Under the pieces are notes generated by a model that was not told the DNA's origin, made no database searches, and saw nothing but the letters and a program-made list of their open reading frames with translations. A stretch of DNA of 64,000 nucleotides from Drosophila pseudoobscura (Eukaryota > Arthropoda > Insecta > Diptera > Drosophilidae): positions 1,426,001 to 1,490,000 of the forward strand of contig NC_046683.1 of the NCBI RefSeq assembly GCF_009870125.1. The letters run 5' to 3'. Numbering within the stretch: position 1 is the stretch's first letter; the number at the start of each line of letters is the position of its first letter. Shown here piece by piece: positions 46,765 through 59,323 of the stretch. Made by a program: the position numbers and the translations under genes.

Positions 46765-47213
46765 GAAACACATTGGAATCAACAAAGGTCTGCGTCTCGC
46801 AAAAAACTTAAAATATATAATAATGCAGTAGAATTTTGCCTCAACTGTCGTGGTCGTGATCCGTCTTCTATTCTTTGACTTGGCAATTTCCACCTTCAAA
46901 AAGCGGGCGGCCAAATAATTCCACGCTACTCACGGGCAGCATGGTAACTTAAACCCAAAAAAAAATAATTTTTTTTTGGTGACAGTGCATAAAATGTAAT
47001 TTTCGTATCAAAAATATTTCTGCTTTCCATTGATACGACCCTTTTGTCTACAGCTAAAATAACCCCAATCACCATTGCTGTGTGTGCGGCAGAGAGAATT
47101 TCTATACAAAATTTACCGTACATTTTGGTAAATATTGTCCTATATTTTGCTCTGTTCTGCTCGCTCTGACGTGGTTCTTAATGCTTGCGCATCCTTCCAT
47201 TGCAGTTAAAGTC

Positions 47214-49188
47214 ATGTCACACATTGAAAATGTGTTTAATCTGGTGCGGGCCCGCCTCCAGGCAGAGAAGGTGAAACTGTGGGAGGAGCCGTACTACATG
47301 GAAGGCGTCGGCAGCATTGAAATTGTGATGGAGGTAAGAGTGCCATGAATTGCTGTATATCTTTGGTCTTGACATCTGATTCTTTCCACAGGAGCTGGCT
47401 AAGCGCTACGCCCAGTTCCTTGGGATCGAGGTCTCAAACTGCATGAGCGCCCTCAGCGAGCTGCAGGACCATGCCCTGCGAAAGTTGGCCGCCCGTCGTG
47501 AATTTAGCGAGACGGGAATGGCCACCTTCAAGGTGCGTCGCATCGATAACCGCAGCGGCACCACCACTATGCTGGAGATCAAGTGTGACCTGAATTCGCT
47601 GGGCTCCGAGCTGCAGGCGGCCATAGCTGCCAAGCTGCAGCTGAGCAATCCCCAGCACGTCAAGTGCATCGCATCCGGGAAAATGGTAGCGCCAAACGTC
47701 ACGCTAGGAGCACAGAGTCTGAAGAATAACCAGGCTGTAATTGTGATCATTGGCCAGGGCGATAACAAGAATGCTGGCCTCTACGAGAGGCTGAACAAAA
47801 TCAAGTCTGATGTGGAGGCGGTGGTAGCGTCGCAGAACCGCCTGATGGAGATGGAGGATCAGGATGGAAATCCAGTTTTTCTACCACCCGAGGAGAACCG
47901 CGCTTTGTTGTTGGCCCTCGGCTTTTGTGAGAAGGCCAAGGCGGCCATGCAGCGGGAGGATTACGAGGAATCGCTGCTCCTGCTGCTCGAGGGCGACGAA
48001 AAGTTTGCCACCTGCAAATCGAGCTTCCTCGAGTCGGTGGACAACTTTGCGCTGCTCAATCTGGACATTGTCTGGTGCTACATGTGCCTCAAGAACGTCT
48101 CCCAGCTGCCCGACGCGGAGGCGCGATTGGCGATCTGTGAGCGCAGCTTCCGCCGCAGCTACGGTGACAACTTTGAGCGTCTGTACGCCCTCAAGGGGCG
48201 CGACTGCCCAGAGCGGGCTCTCTTTATGCGCCTCAAGCTGCTGCAGGGAATCGTTCTCTTCCACCAGAATCGCCGCGACGAGGCCTTCGAGAGGTTTGAG
48301 GCTGCCTCCACGCTGCTCAAGGAACTGAAGGTCGACGAGGACAAGCTGCTGCTACTGATGGAGATGGGCTTCGGTATGGGCGAGGCCAGGCTCGCTCTGC
48401 GCTCCTGCTCGGGCAGTGGCGGCAACATTGACCAGGCCGTGCAGTTCATTCAAGAGCGCAAGAAAAAGCTGAGCGATGCCCGTAAGCAGTCCAAGAAGGA
48501 GCGCAAGGTGCATGGCGATGCCAACAGAGAGAATGCCAAAGATGAAGGCTGGGTTAATCCACGCAGTGTTTGCACCCTAGTCGAGATGGGCTTCGACACA
48601 AAGTTGGCAACCCTGGCCCTGCGGCACACCGAGAACGACATAGCAAGAGCCGTGAGTTCCCGTCCCCGATACTAGTCTGAGTCTGATCCTTAAGAAAAGC
48701 CTCTAAAAAGTTTCACTCTTTCCAATTTGCAGCTGGATATGCTGGAGAAGAACTCTGCTGCGCTGCATGCCGCCTTGTCCGAGACCTGTACCGACATCCG
48801 TGCGGATGAGAACCAGATGGCAGCCCTCCAGCTGCTGGGCTTTGACGAGGCGACGATTCGCGCCGCCCTCGAGAGCACTGGGAACAGCGTTGAGGGGACC
48901 ATTGAGTTCCTGCTGATGACCCTCCAGAGCGAGGCGAAGCTGAAAGAGTTTCTCGAGGGGGTCAAACAGCTGGCGAGCGACGGTAACGACGGACCGTCAA
49001 CCTCTTCGCAGGCCCAGAACTCGTCGATCATTGCCTTGGTGATGGCGAAGGCGCGCGAGCTGGAGTCGCTCAAGGCCTACGAACGCTTCCATTCGGATAT
49101 TAGCCAGAGCGACCAGGACTATCTCGATCTGCCGCTGATCCATGAGGAGCAGCTCCTGGGCGAGTATCGTCGCCTGCTCGAGCAATAA
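47214..49188 (+). CDS. NUB1: NUB1 (NEDD8 ultimate buster 1) orthologue
   Basis: Exons 47214-47333, 47392-48651 and 48733-49188, all with canonical junctions, encode 611 residues, close to the 600-615 of vertebrate NUB1. This adaptor delivers NEDD8/FAT10 conjugates to the proteasome. Visible domains: a ubiquitin-like fold at about 86-163 (FKVRRIDNRSGTTTMLEI to NNQAVIVIIG), a helical middle region, and three UBA domains. These are about 355-392 (LLLLMEMGFGMGEARLAL), 430-468 (VCTLVEMGFDTKLATLAL, split by the last intron) and 486-522 (MAALQLLGFDEATIRAAL), each with the MGF/LGF loop. A Lys/Arg-rich stretch between UBA1 and UBA2 may act as a nuclear signal. The start ATG sits just after a splice acceptor and gives the expected N-terminus. 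Confidence 0.92.
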
Positions 49189-49799
49189 GCTGCGCAAGCG
49201 AAAACAATTGTAAACGGCTGGAGCGGCTATAAAATGATTAGAATTTCGATGGAGAACCGGTTGTGGCGATAACTGTAATCATGACTTGTCTATTGCAAAT
49301 CGTCGTCTTATAAATGCCACTTAAGTGGCACTCATCCACTCAGCCCTCCCTCCCGCTACCCGTTACCCGTTACCCACCGTGTGCCGACTGTGGACTGTAT
49401 GTGTATGTTTGTGTTTGAATAACTTGGCAAATACTAACAATATAAAGACTTACAACGAGATATATGTATATAAAATGTATAGATATAGTATATATTCTAT
49501 TGACAGCTGCGACAATGTGATTACGCTGCTGCCTGCAGCCCGTTCCCCTCCGGTCCAGGCCGTTCCGTTCCGTTCTATCGCGAACCTGTTAACGTCTTTT
49601 GCAATTACTTATTGAACATTTTGTTGTCTCCTGACTTTCGATCCCAGCTCCAAGCAGCTTCCAGAAACGTGGCTAACAGCGAACCAGCACCAGCACCAGC
49701 ACCAAGCCCACTCTCCATCCCTCCCCGACAAATGAGACTGGATATACGGCCATATTTAGTTATATTCCTGTGATAGGTCGGTTGCCTTACAATTCAATG

Positions 49800-49805
49800 A
49801 ATAAA
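49800..49805 (+). other. Poly(A) signal of NUB1 gene
   Basis: AATAAA about 610 nt after the stop, in an otherwise non-coding 3' region. Confidence 0.4.
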
Positions 49806-52799
49806 GAACACAGAATACAAGCCAAGAAAACGATTGACCTTTGGAAAGGTCTCTGGAACGTGTGGCTATTCTTGAAGTTAAAGGTGCAACACATATAGTG
49901 ATAGGAAATGTAGGAAATGAATCATAGATGGATTAAGATGATAAATTCTAAGCAAGTGAAGAACCAATCTATGATAAATCCTTTGGTGACATATGTGTAT
50001 ATGTGCAGAGTCCTAATGCTCACTAAGCCAACTTTAACCCTTGAGATTGGTTAACTTTCGTTTGTTCAATACGATGCGCTGCCGCATGACGCGCGACGTG
50101 CTAATCGAACCGATCACGAAGTCATGCAGGAAATATATCTATCTTAGAAAAAAGGAAAATTGGATCTTAACGCAAAAACAATTACTAATTACGAAAAAGG
50201 TATGTAGGCATAATTAATGTAATCTGAGAAGAGGAAGGGAATTAGTGGTAGGTATAACATGGTAGAGGGAACTATACTCCGAGCATAGGACCCTCAATGG
50301 TTCATGGAAGGAACAGTGGATTCTAGTGGATCTAATAGGAATTGTTTATGGAGTTTATGCGTCTCCAACAAACAACAAACAAACCTGGGCTATCTACGTG
50401 ACCCCTCTTGACGATTGACTAAGGATGGAGGACGGTTTATTTATAGTATTAGTATTCTAATTCTATAAGAATTATTTTCGGCGCAGTCTATGCTTATAGA
50501 TCTGCACTTATATGTACATATATGTATATTCTAGATGGAGAAAATAGGGAGTAGGGAAATAATTACTCGTACATACATATATGATGACTATTGTTGTGTC
50601 AATTTCTGAAAGCGACTTTTGCCCCTTTTTAAGGCAAATAAAGTTCTCGATCGATGTGCGTGTCTCGAGTGGGTGGTGTCCCGTCCCGCGTCTGAGCTGA
50701 GACTCTGTTCCAAAGGGAAGCATTATACGATTTCCTGTTTAAGTGTATATTCATTCCAGAGTAGCCTATAATAAAAAGATTCAATTTTATTGGAGTCCGA
50801 ATGATGGGGTCGCCCCCACAGATGAACCCGGAATGATTTCGGGAGATTTATAAACAAGTCTTTATATATATCATGAAAAGAGTGCATAGAACCAAGGATT
50901 ATAAAACAGATATCTGGCATGCATATAGTATGTATGTATAAGTAACATAGCGGGGATTAAGCTTAAAAGTAAGGAACCAACGAGCTTTAAGGACGATGCT
51001 GAGAGCATAGGCAATGTGGGCTTTTCCATTATGGCGATGCGTTATTCGTACGACGAAATGTTTGAACGGTTTTAAAGATTTAAGCTAAAAATGACCCCAC
51101 GCGAATCGGATATTCAATTTTTTGTGATAATATATTAAGTATTGAGCGTTAATTATCCATGCTATTAAATACAAAAACCTTTCTGCTTGTTTCGTTTAAG
51201 TCCGCTGACTTATGGCATTTGACATACGTTGCCTCATTCCGTGTTAAAAAAAGTAAACAAATCTACCATTAGCCGGGATTTTTTCTGGGATTTATCTCAG
51301 ATACACAGCTTAATGTTTTTTCTCATAGGAGACCTTTTGGCGGAAATGCCCATATGTCCTGGCCTGTGTCCTTCCTCTTCTTAAGATATCTTTAAGATAG
51401 GTTGAAAAAGAGACGTATATAAATATTTCTATGTACCTCTGAATTGGTTCTGATAGAAGTTCTTTGTTTCGGCGGTGATTCATGTTCTTTTTTTGTTTAA
51501 TTGCCTTTAGTTGGGGCTCGTACTTAAGCGATTGCCATCTCTACTCGTGGTTGATATGTGTGTGCTGCTCTTTGTTCTGATAAACAATTTCATAATTTGG
51601 TTTTTTAATTTTAATTTTTACTATTTTTGAGCATTTAGTTTTTTACGATCCACGGCGGCAGCGGCAGCGGTAGCGACGGCCTGGCAATAATGACTTTGGC
51701 CATTATGCCCAACTGATACGCAACCAAGCGCAACTTTTGGACATTTTTATTTTTATTATTTTGTATTTTGTATTTGGTTTTTCGTTTTCGAATGGGGATG
51801 TGAGAACGGTTCTGGTTCTGGTTCTGGTTTTGGTTCGTATAGTCCGCCAAGGGGTTCTTGGGGGGTGCGATGGATGCTTAAGGCCTGGCCCACGTCGATG
51901 TTCTGCCTAAGCAAATGGGAAATGGGAAATGGTTTTGGTTTTTCTTCGGGTGCCACTGCACTCGACAATTGCAGAAATTATTGGGAATCATAGGGTTGCC
52001 TGGCTGGCTGGCTCTAGCACAATTAGCATACAGCTGTTTGCAGGGGAAATATATATCATTCGGTAGAATCGATTGCCTAAACAGTGGATTCGATTAGAGA
52101 TGGAGATCTGTTTTGCCATAGTACACGTGCCCCCGTATCTGATAACCGAAGTACTTGACGCATTCCAAGGGAGTTCTTCCTGAGAAAACAGTTGGAAACG
52201 GCTTTGGCTAATTTTTATGTTTTAAGGTGATTTTTTTCTTTCTTCAAAGCTCCAACAAATGGTGGCCCCATTATCCATGTACTATAATGCAGATTCCTTG
52301 CAGATTTCCGCAAAATCTGTACAGTCAGCAGCTCCCCCCGACTGGCCGAATCCATTAGCATATTGGCATATGTAAATGGAAATTAGCTCCAGTCCGATCC
52401 CCAGGTACAAAGTACAGATATTACACGGCCCACTGGCCACCGAAATTAGCCTTCATTGGAGACCTCTCTCTCTCTCTCTCACTCTCTCTCCCGCATTTTG
52501 GGTCGGAAAAAGGGTTCACATTTTTCGGCATTTCATTGGAAATAAGTACAGGGATCTGCAGCAGCCGATCAGAACTAGCAATTAAAGCAGCCCCCAAAAT
52601 CTATAGAGATATTAATTATAGAAATACATACATATATGTATGTACATATGTACATATCGAAATCCGAGTCTCGCTTCCGTCACGCAATCGCAGATCGGAG
52701 AAAGAACAGTTAAGAGCAGCAGCAGAAGGGAGCGACCTGTGGGCAGCCTGTTGCTCTGTCTGTTGTTGAGAGCACAACAAAAACAAAAACAACACACAC
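49806..52799. other. Intergenic, no gene seen
   Basis: AT-rich, with no coding signal beyond a 47-codon frame at 50073 whose start shares a motif with 53662-53680 (see findings). It contains CT repeats at about 52467-52490. Confidence 0.5.
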
Positions 52800-53410
52800 C
52801 CACACCTACACACAGCCGAAGTTTAAAGTTTTGGAGAGACGAAGCAGCAGCAGCAGCAGCAGCAGCCCCACCGTCGCGACGCGTCGATCGGAGAGCTTCG
52901 AACGACGAGCGTCGGGCCCGCTGCTGCGGAATTAAATAATTCCCGGTACGCGCGTTTCGTCAAGCTCAATTGTTGAACTGAACTGGAGGCGGACGGTCGA
53001 GCTTTAGATTGAAGCGATTGATTGAGTATTGGTAGTAGCTTTACAAACAATATTTCTGTTTCTATTTTTTTGTGTTCCTGCAAGTGCGTAGCGAATCCAA
53101 AGGGAGATGCCCTTGCACTCCCTCCCCCAGCCGCAGCCCCAGCCCCAGCCCCAGCCAGAGCCACAGTCGCAGCCACAGAAGAAGAATTACTGATCTCAGA
53201 ACCAAAACTCAGAAGAAAACTCGAAGAAAACCTAGAGTGTAGTGGAGTGCAGTGGAGTGTGTGGCAACAAAAGTGTGTGTGTTTCTTTGTGTGTGTGTGT
53301 TTCGTGTGTGTTTTGCTTGTGTTGCACCTGTGGCATCTGTGGCAACCAAGAACCAATAACAACATCCAGTGGGAAGGTAGTCCACCAATTTCGAGCTTCA
53401 ACTGCCGCAT
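52800..53410 (+). other. Probable non-coding 5'UTR exon
   Basis: CAG- and CAA/GTG-rich leader-type sequence with no long ORF, ending at an excellent donor CATA|GTAAGTATT (53411). The next plus-strand coding gene is the ABCA transporter, whose leader has an acceptor at 59216-59217. A 5.8-kb 5'UTR intron joining the two is likely but unproven. The start site was not located. Confidence 0.4.
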
Positions 53411-53544
53411 AGTAAGTATTTTTCACGTCTGTATTTCCCATTCATTCAATGGGTTGCAACATCAGCTCCCAAAACCCAAAAACAAAAAAATACTCCAAGA
53501 AAAACAACAGAAAACAGAAAAGTGCATAGAGATTCTGCTTAGCC

Positions 53545-53721
53545 ATGGGCGAAATGTGTATGCCCTTCGAATTGCAAGGGATCGATCCCTTTTGTCCCTT
53601 GCAATCTGATTCAGAAGAAGTTATACTTCAGAAGGCTTGTCAAGAGCTTGACATGGTGACCGAGGTGCGCTGCCGCAGGACGCGAAGCACGTATGCAGTC
53701 CCTCGATCTAGCTGGACATAA
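53545..53721 (+). CDS. 58-codon ORF, unrecognised
   Basis: ATG in good context (GCCATGG). The frame reads MGEMCMPFELQGIDPFCPLQ, then an amphipathic helix SEEVILQKACQELDMVTEV and a basic end RCRRTRSTY, stopping after SSWT. No family is recognised. It overlaps a perfect 11-bp inverted repeat (53571-53581 with 53595-53605), so an RNA structure is an alternative explanation. It lies 134 bp after the donor of the probable 5'UTR exon, that is, in a presumed intron. Confidence 0.25.
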   Translation: MGEMCMPFELQGIDPFCPLQSDSEEVILQKACQELDMVTEVRCRRTRSTYAVPRSSWT

Positions 53722-55822
53722 GGACCCACTGCCCATTGCTTAATCCCTCGAGTGGCTCATGGGCTTCCCTGTGTATACATATATGGACGGACATACATAT
53801 GTGTGTGTAGTCCTCAGTTTAGTCACACTACCCTTCCCATCTGTCTGCGTGGAAAAAGAGTACACAAATGCGCTGAGGCCTGGTTTGAAAACTTTTGGTC
53901 TTTAAGAGCGAGAGCGAGAGCGCGAGCGAGAGAGATTGAGGCCCAAACCCAAACCCAAACCGTTCGGTACCGACAGCCGACAGCTGTTTTCAATCGCTAT
54001 TGCTTTCAACTTGTTATTCAGTTTGATTTCTTGTCCGGGGTCCACGGTCCACCGTCCCCCGTCCCCCGTCCATCGTCGTTTCTTTTGGTTTTCTGTGCCT
54101 GTTTCTGGATCGGGTTTTCTTGGCACGTTGCTGTTGCTCATCTGCCTTTTGGGCCGCCGCCCCCCACACCAGAAAACAAAACAAAACAAAGCAAGCCAAA
54201 GAAAATATGTGGTGTAGTGCGCGCTCGTAAAGCACCGCCAAGCCAAACCAAGCCAAGCCAAGCCAATCGCCAAACGAGCAAAAGAAGGTGGCAAAATCGG
54301 CAATAAACCAACGAAAGTGAAAACACAAAACACCACGTGCGAAGCACGAATTGTGGATACCCTGATCAGGGATCCGAGAGCCGAGCTCAGAGTTTGCTGA
54401 AAAGGGTCTACTTTAGTATATTTGTTGTTGGTGATCAAAAGGTCCTTTCGACGTCCACCCACTTGTCTTTGATGATGTCAAGTACACTAAATATTTACCT
54501 TGAGACGGAGTGCTTCTGCTGCTGTTGTACCCCGTTGTCTGGCAGTGTATTGGCTCCCCTCGCCACCCATCAAACGCATGAGAAATCGCTAACGTGCATA
54601 TCCAAGTAATTAACACGTTCGAAGTGTTATTCCGAGTCAGAAATCCGGCAAAACTAGAAGGTTTCCGACATTGAATCTAAAGTTTAAAACTTACAAAAGC
54701 TACTAATATTTGCAACGAAGATCTTAGAGATCTTACTTTGTTAGGGATCTTCAAATACTGTGTGTATCTTTTATCACACGTACTGCTATTCCATCGCTTC
54801 TGGTTTGGCAATATTCTTGCCACATTAACATATTCTTTTTGCATAGTCGGACGACTTCAAAGGCCCTTGAGAAGCAGCAGCAGTAACAGCAGCAGCAATA
54901 ATCAGAGACTGGTTATCACAGTCAGACTGACAGACAGCCAGACAGACGGAGCGACGGAGAGACACTCACTTAGTCAGACACTAAACGACGGCGTATCCAG
55001 ACTTTAATTGCATCGCCAGTTTGTGCACATGTAAGCAATGACCTTGATAGCTGCTGGCGCTGCTTTTAAAGCCTTCTCCAGCAGCAGCAAAAAGTAAAAA
55101 AAAAATAAAATAATACAAAATAAATAAGAGTCAGAAGCATTTCCTATGCAGCCAACAACCGCCGCCGTCGCCGCCACCGGCTGCTCTAGAGCTTGAAAGT
55201 GTATAAATAAAATATATGCGACATACGTACGAGTATGTACGTGTATAAATACGTTATAGCCAACTCTACGCTCTGCGGTTCTTGCCAACTCACGCTGATC
55301 GTGCGATCGATCCATGGCCAACCCAGACACACTACCAGCAGAAGCTAGGAAACTAGGGAACCAGGGAACTAGAGAACTAGAGAACTAGAGAAGAAGAACC
55401 CTGTAAATAGTTGCACTTCGATTTAAATATTTGTACATACATATATGCCGTTAAGCACCGAGAGAGGAAGAGGTGTTTTCACTTAAATTTTTACCATTAA
55501 TATGACATTTCAATTGATCCTGAGATCTGGCCAAGGATGTATCGTATTCTAGCTCAAAACCTATCCTACTCCACCGAGTTGCGATTACCATAACTTAAGA
55601 ATTGTGGCACCACCACCGAATAGACATACTCCTCGTATATGCTGGGATATATGTACATATGTACATGGGTAGCACTGGGAATAATCGTACGCCAATGACA
55701 AGACCAAACAACCAGAAGAAGCGGGAAAAAACGCGTGCGTTTCTAAACGCGTCACTGAAGCCACACGCGACTTTTGTCGAGCGATACTCGGTACTACTAC
55801 AATACAATTGATTACAATTTCT

Positions 55823-55863
55823 ATAGATAGATAGATAGATAGATTGATAGATAGATAGATAGA
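55823..55863. repeat. (GATA)n microsatellite
   Basis: Ten tetramers with one GATT interruption. Confidence 0.9.
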
Positions 55864-57170
55864 AGACAGGAGAGCGGGAGAGAGCTCTGTAAATTGGGAT
55901 AATTGGGATAATCATCAAAACAAAATTCATTACACGACACCACGATTATGGCGGAGAGGAGTGGAATGGAGTTCCAGGGATAGGCATTCCGCCATCCGCC
56001 ATCCATCCGTCTGATGGATAGACAGGCACAAACTAGTTTCTGGTTTTTATTTAATATTTAAATTGTTTTGCTAGAATTGCTGGCTTTGGATTTCGCTCTT
56101 CAGAAGAGACTCTCATGGTCAAGGTCGCTCATTCGATTAGATGATAAATGGCGTCTGGCTCACATCCACATCCACATCGTATAACTGTCAGAAGCAAAGT
56201 CCCCTCCGCCGACATATGCTTATGAGATATCTTACTGCTGCTCCAGTAGATAATACTACCTCAACGAGTATTAGTAGCTAGTAGATGATTTAGTGAGGTT
56301 GATTCTGATTGTCTGGGAATGCGACTGACAGAAGGTGGCGTCCATGGTGGCCTCTCCATCTATTTATGAGTGCAGCCTGTCAGTGCAGCTTGAGGGGCTC
56401 TAATCAGACGACTCGAAAGCAAGGGATCTGATCTCTACGTTGAGCAGCGTCTTCCCTTTCGATTAGATGCGTTTGGGTTCTGGGAATTTCAGCTCTAAAC
56501 GTGATTTAAACAAGTTTTGGTTGCACAACACACACACCGCACAGCACACAGCGCACAGCACACACCACACACAGGGTACAGCAGGGGTACAGCAGGGGTA
56601 CAGCAGAGAAGATTACTTTCAAATCACCATCAAAATCCTGTTTAGCGACTGACTGCATCACAGCACACTTTCTGCTGCTGATTTTCGCTGTGATTTTAAT
56701 TAGTCTAAAGCGTTGGAAGTGGTCCAAAGTCTGGTTTCAAATACGACTTCGGGGTACGACGAGGGGGCGGCGGGTTAATGTTCGACTCGTGTCCCCAAAA
56801 CTGCTTCCAATTAGAATAAGATCGAAAGCTCTTAGCTACATCCCCACCAACGGCTAGTTAGTCGTAGTAAATACTTAGTACACACGTATTATAGGTAGTG
56901 TGTGGGGGTGGGGCACTGTAATTCATAAACTCTCGGCTGTAGTTGTACTACGTTGCATATATAATTACCTTGTAATAATCGCAGCGTAGATCTCCCGCAG
57001 TCAGAGATCGCCAGAGATCAGAGCCAGTGGAAAAGTAGAGCATTAGCCGGCAGACCGGTCAATCGGTTAGATAATCCCATCGGTCCCATCCCCCCCCCAT
57101 CGGTCGATCGATGGTGACATTGGCTCTCGAGAGTGCAACATTATGCTGCTCGTTGGCTAATCAGCAAAGC

Positions 57171-57213
57171 TGCAACTGCAACTGCAATTGCAATTGCAAC
57201 TGCAACTGCAATT
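57171..57213 (+). repeat. (AACTGC)n hexamer repeat
   Basis: Mixed AACTGC/AATTGC hexamers. Confidence 0.8.
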
Positions 57214-59323
57214 GAAACTGGAATAGAAATCTCAAAACTAAAACTGAAACTAAAACTAAAACTGGGACTGGAAATGGGTATGGGGAACTGGTTCCAATAG
57301 CAAACAACTTGGTTGGTGTTTCGATGTTTCGGTGTTTTTGGGTTTTTGCTCTTATGGGAAATACTCGTATTGTTTCGGAAACAGAGAACCCGAACCCCCA
57401 TTCCCACATCCAAACAGAGACAATGGTTTCTGGGGCAGTGGATTCTACAGTGATCAATCGATAGCGCAAATTCGAGGCAGTAAATGAGCCATTATAGACC
57501 CCCAGTTCTAGATTTCAAATTTGCCTAAATCTTTAAACTGATTCCTCATTAGTTTTTATCTCATGAAATGTATCACATTGCGACCCTTCTTCGGTTCGAG
57601 CTTGCAATGCTGCTGGCACTGCCATCCTTCAGGCATACATACGTACATTTTTATATAAGTGTAAAAAGTGATCAACCTTTTTCCTAGTGATTAATCGACC
57701 GACTGGCATGATCCGATGTATGCCTACATCATACCCGAGAAGGATCTACAAATGGTTCACTCTGTCGAGCATTGGCTGTGGCCTAATGTTCTTTTGTGTG
57801 TGTTGTGCCAGTCGCCTGGGATTTTCTCACTTTCGATCGTAGACCTAATCGAACCCGTCTGTCCGTACAGGTGGATGACGAGTACTACCTGAAGCTGAAC
57901 CTGAACATGAACCTGCAGCCGCCAGTCAGTCCCAAACCCCAAACCCCAACCCAATAGATGCCACATTGGGGGTACGCAAAAGTCACAAGTCACAAGCTTT
58001 GCATACGAAATATGCAACCCAGAGAACAGAACAAGAGTTTGGGTGGGTTTTGCTTCTTTATTATTATTTTATATATCCAGTATGGTGTATAGTATACGTT
58101 ATAGACGAGCATTATTTGATTTGTAACTGGTTTCGCGAGGTTCCAGCCATAAATCGCGCCGCCGAATGTCTGTCTGGCTGTCTGGGTAATATGTAGATGC
58201 GGCTCATCTCTGTGTGGCTTCTCCTCCTCTGGCTCCCCCTCTGAGAGGGCGGCTGTTAAATCTAATGGATAGCTTCAGCTCTGTGATAGCTCTGTGGGTA
58301 TGGGGAGTGCAAGACATGGAAGGCCAAGAGATACCTGCAAAGATTCAACTCTGTGGTTATCTATATAATTGTGCATTGGCAGCTGATCGATCGGTCAGTG
58401 ACTCAGGCAATAATTTAATTTAAATTACAGAAAGCGTGCGCTTTAAAATAATTGTCATCGCTTCCACCATCGCTCTTTGGGTGGATTGGATGGATGGAGG
58501 GGGAAGTGCAATTCGAAGGCGAACCACAGCGGAATTAACGGCCTGCCTGAATTAGCAATGTGCAAATCGAAACTAAAACCGTTTCGGAGATACAATCGGA
58601 GAGTATACCACACAAAGGAAACCAACGAGCAAACGCGGTAGGCAAACACCAGCTAATTATGCGATAGGAAGTGTGTGCATACTCGTACATCATGGCATAT
58701 GCCAGTCAGAGTTGCAGGCAGAGGAAGTGGCTGGGAGTCGATCGATGCTTCGAATGCCCTTTCCACAGCTTAACAGAATCAGCGTAAATGCTTTCCTATC
58801 CACCTTTAGACTGACAGATGAACAGGTATTACCAGACCAAACCTTAGAATACCAAGAGATATTGGATATCAGGAACGGAACAAATTCCATTTCAGGGTAC
58901 CGGTACTTCAATTGTCTTTTGGGCTGTATCATGTAACTCCATCATGCCCAAGCAATGTATACCGTTTCTAGTTTCTTGCCACCGACTGGGTGGTTGGATT
59001 CTGGGGACCGACTAGGCTGCTCAAAGCATTGACGAAGAGACGAAGCACAGAAGGAGATGCAAAATCTTGGCAGTTGTGCATAGTCTTTGGTACTACCCTC
59101 CCTGCTGGGCCAGGGCATACCAAAAAACCACATACATCTCCCCCGCAATTCGCACACTTCACACCTTTTGGTAAATCCATTAGCAACCCTTTAATCAACT
59201 TCTCCTTCCCTGCAGGCAAAAATGCATCGATGATTGGACGGTTTCTGAGCACCCAGAGAGACCACAACAGTAGTGAGAAGCGCAAAGAGATTTGGAGAGC
59301 GAGAGCGAGAGCACTAGGCGGTA

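Larger units (their letters stand above)
53722..59217. other. Non-coding region upstream of the ABCA gene
   Basis: No gene recognised. Contains leader-like A/C-rich sequence at about 54170-54340 (perhaps an alternative 5' exon), (GATA)n at 55823-55863, three copies of an 11-bp GGGTACAGCAG at about 56573-56605, and an AACTGC/AATTGC run at 57171-57213. Confidence 0.45.
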
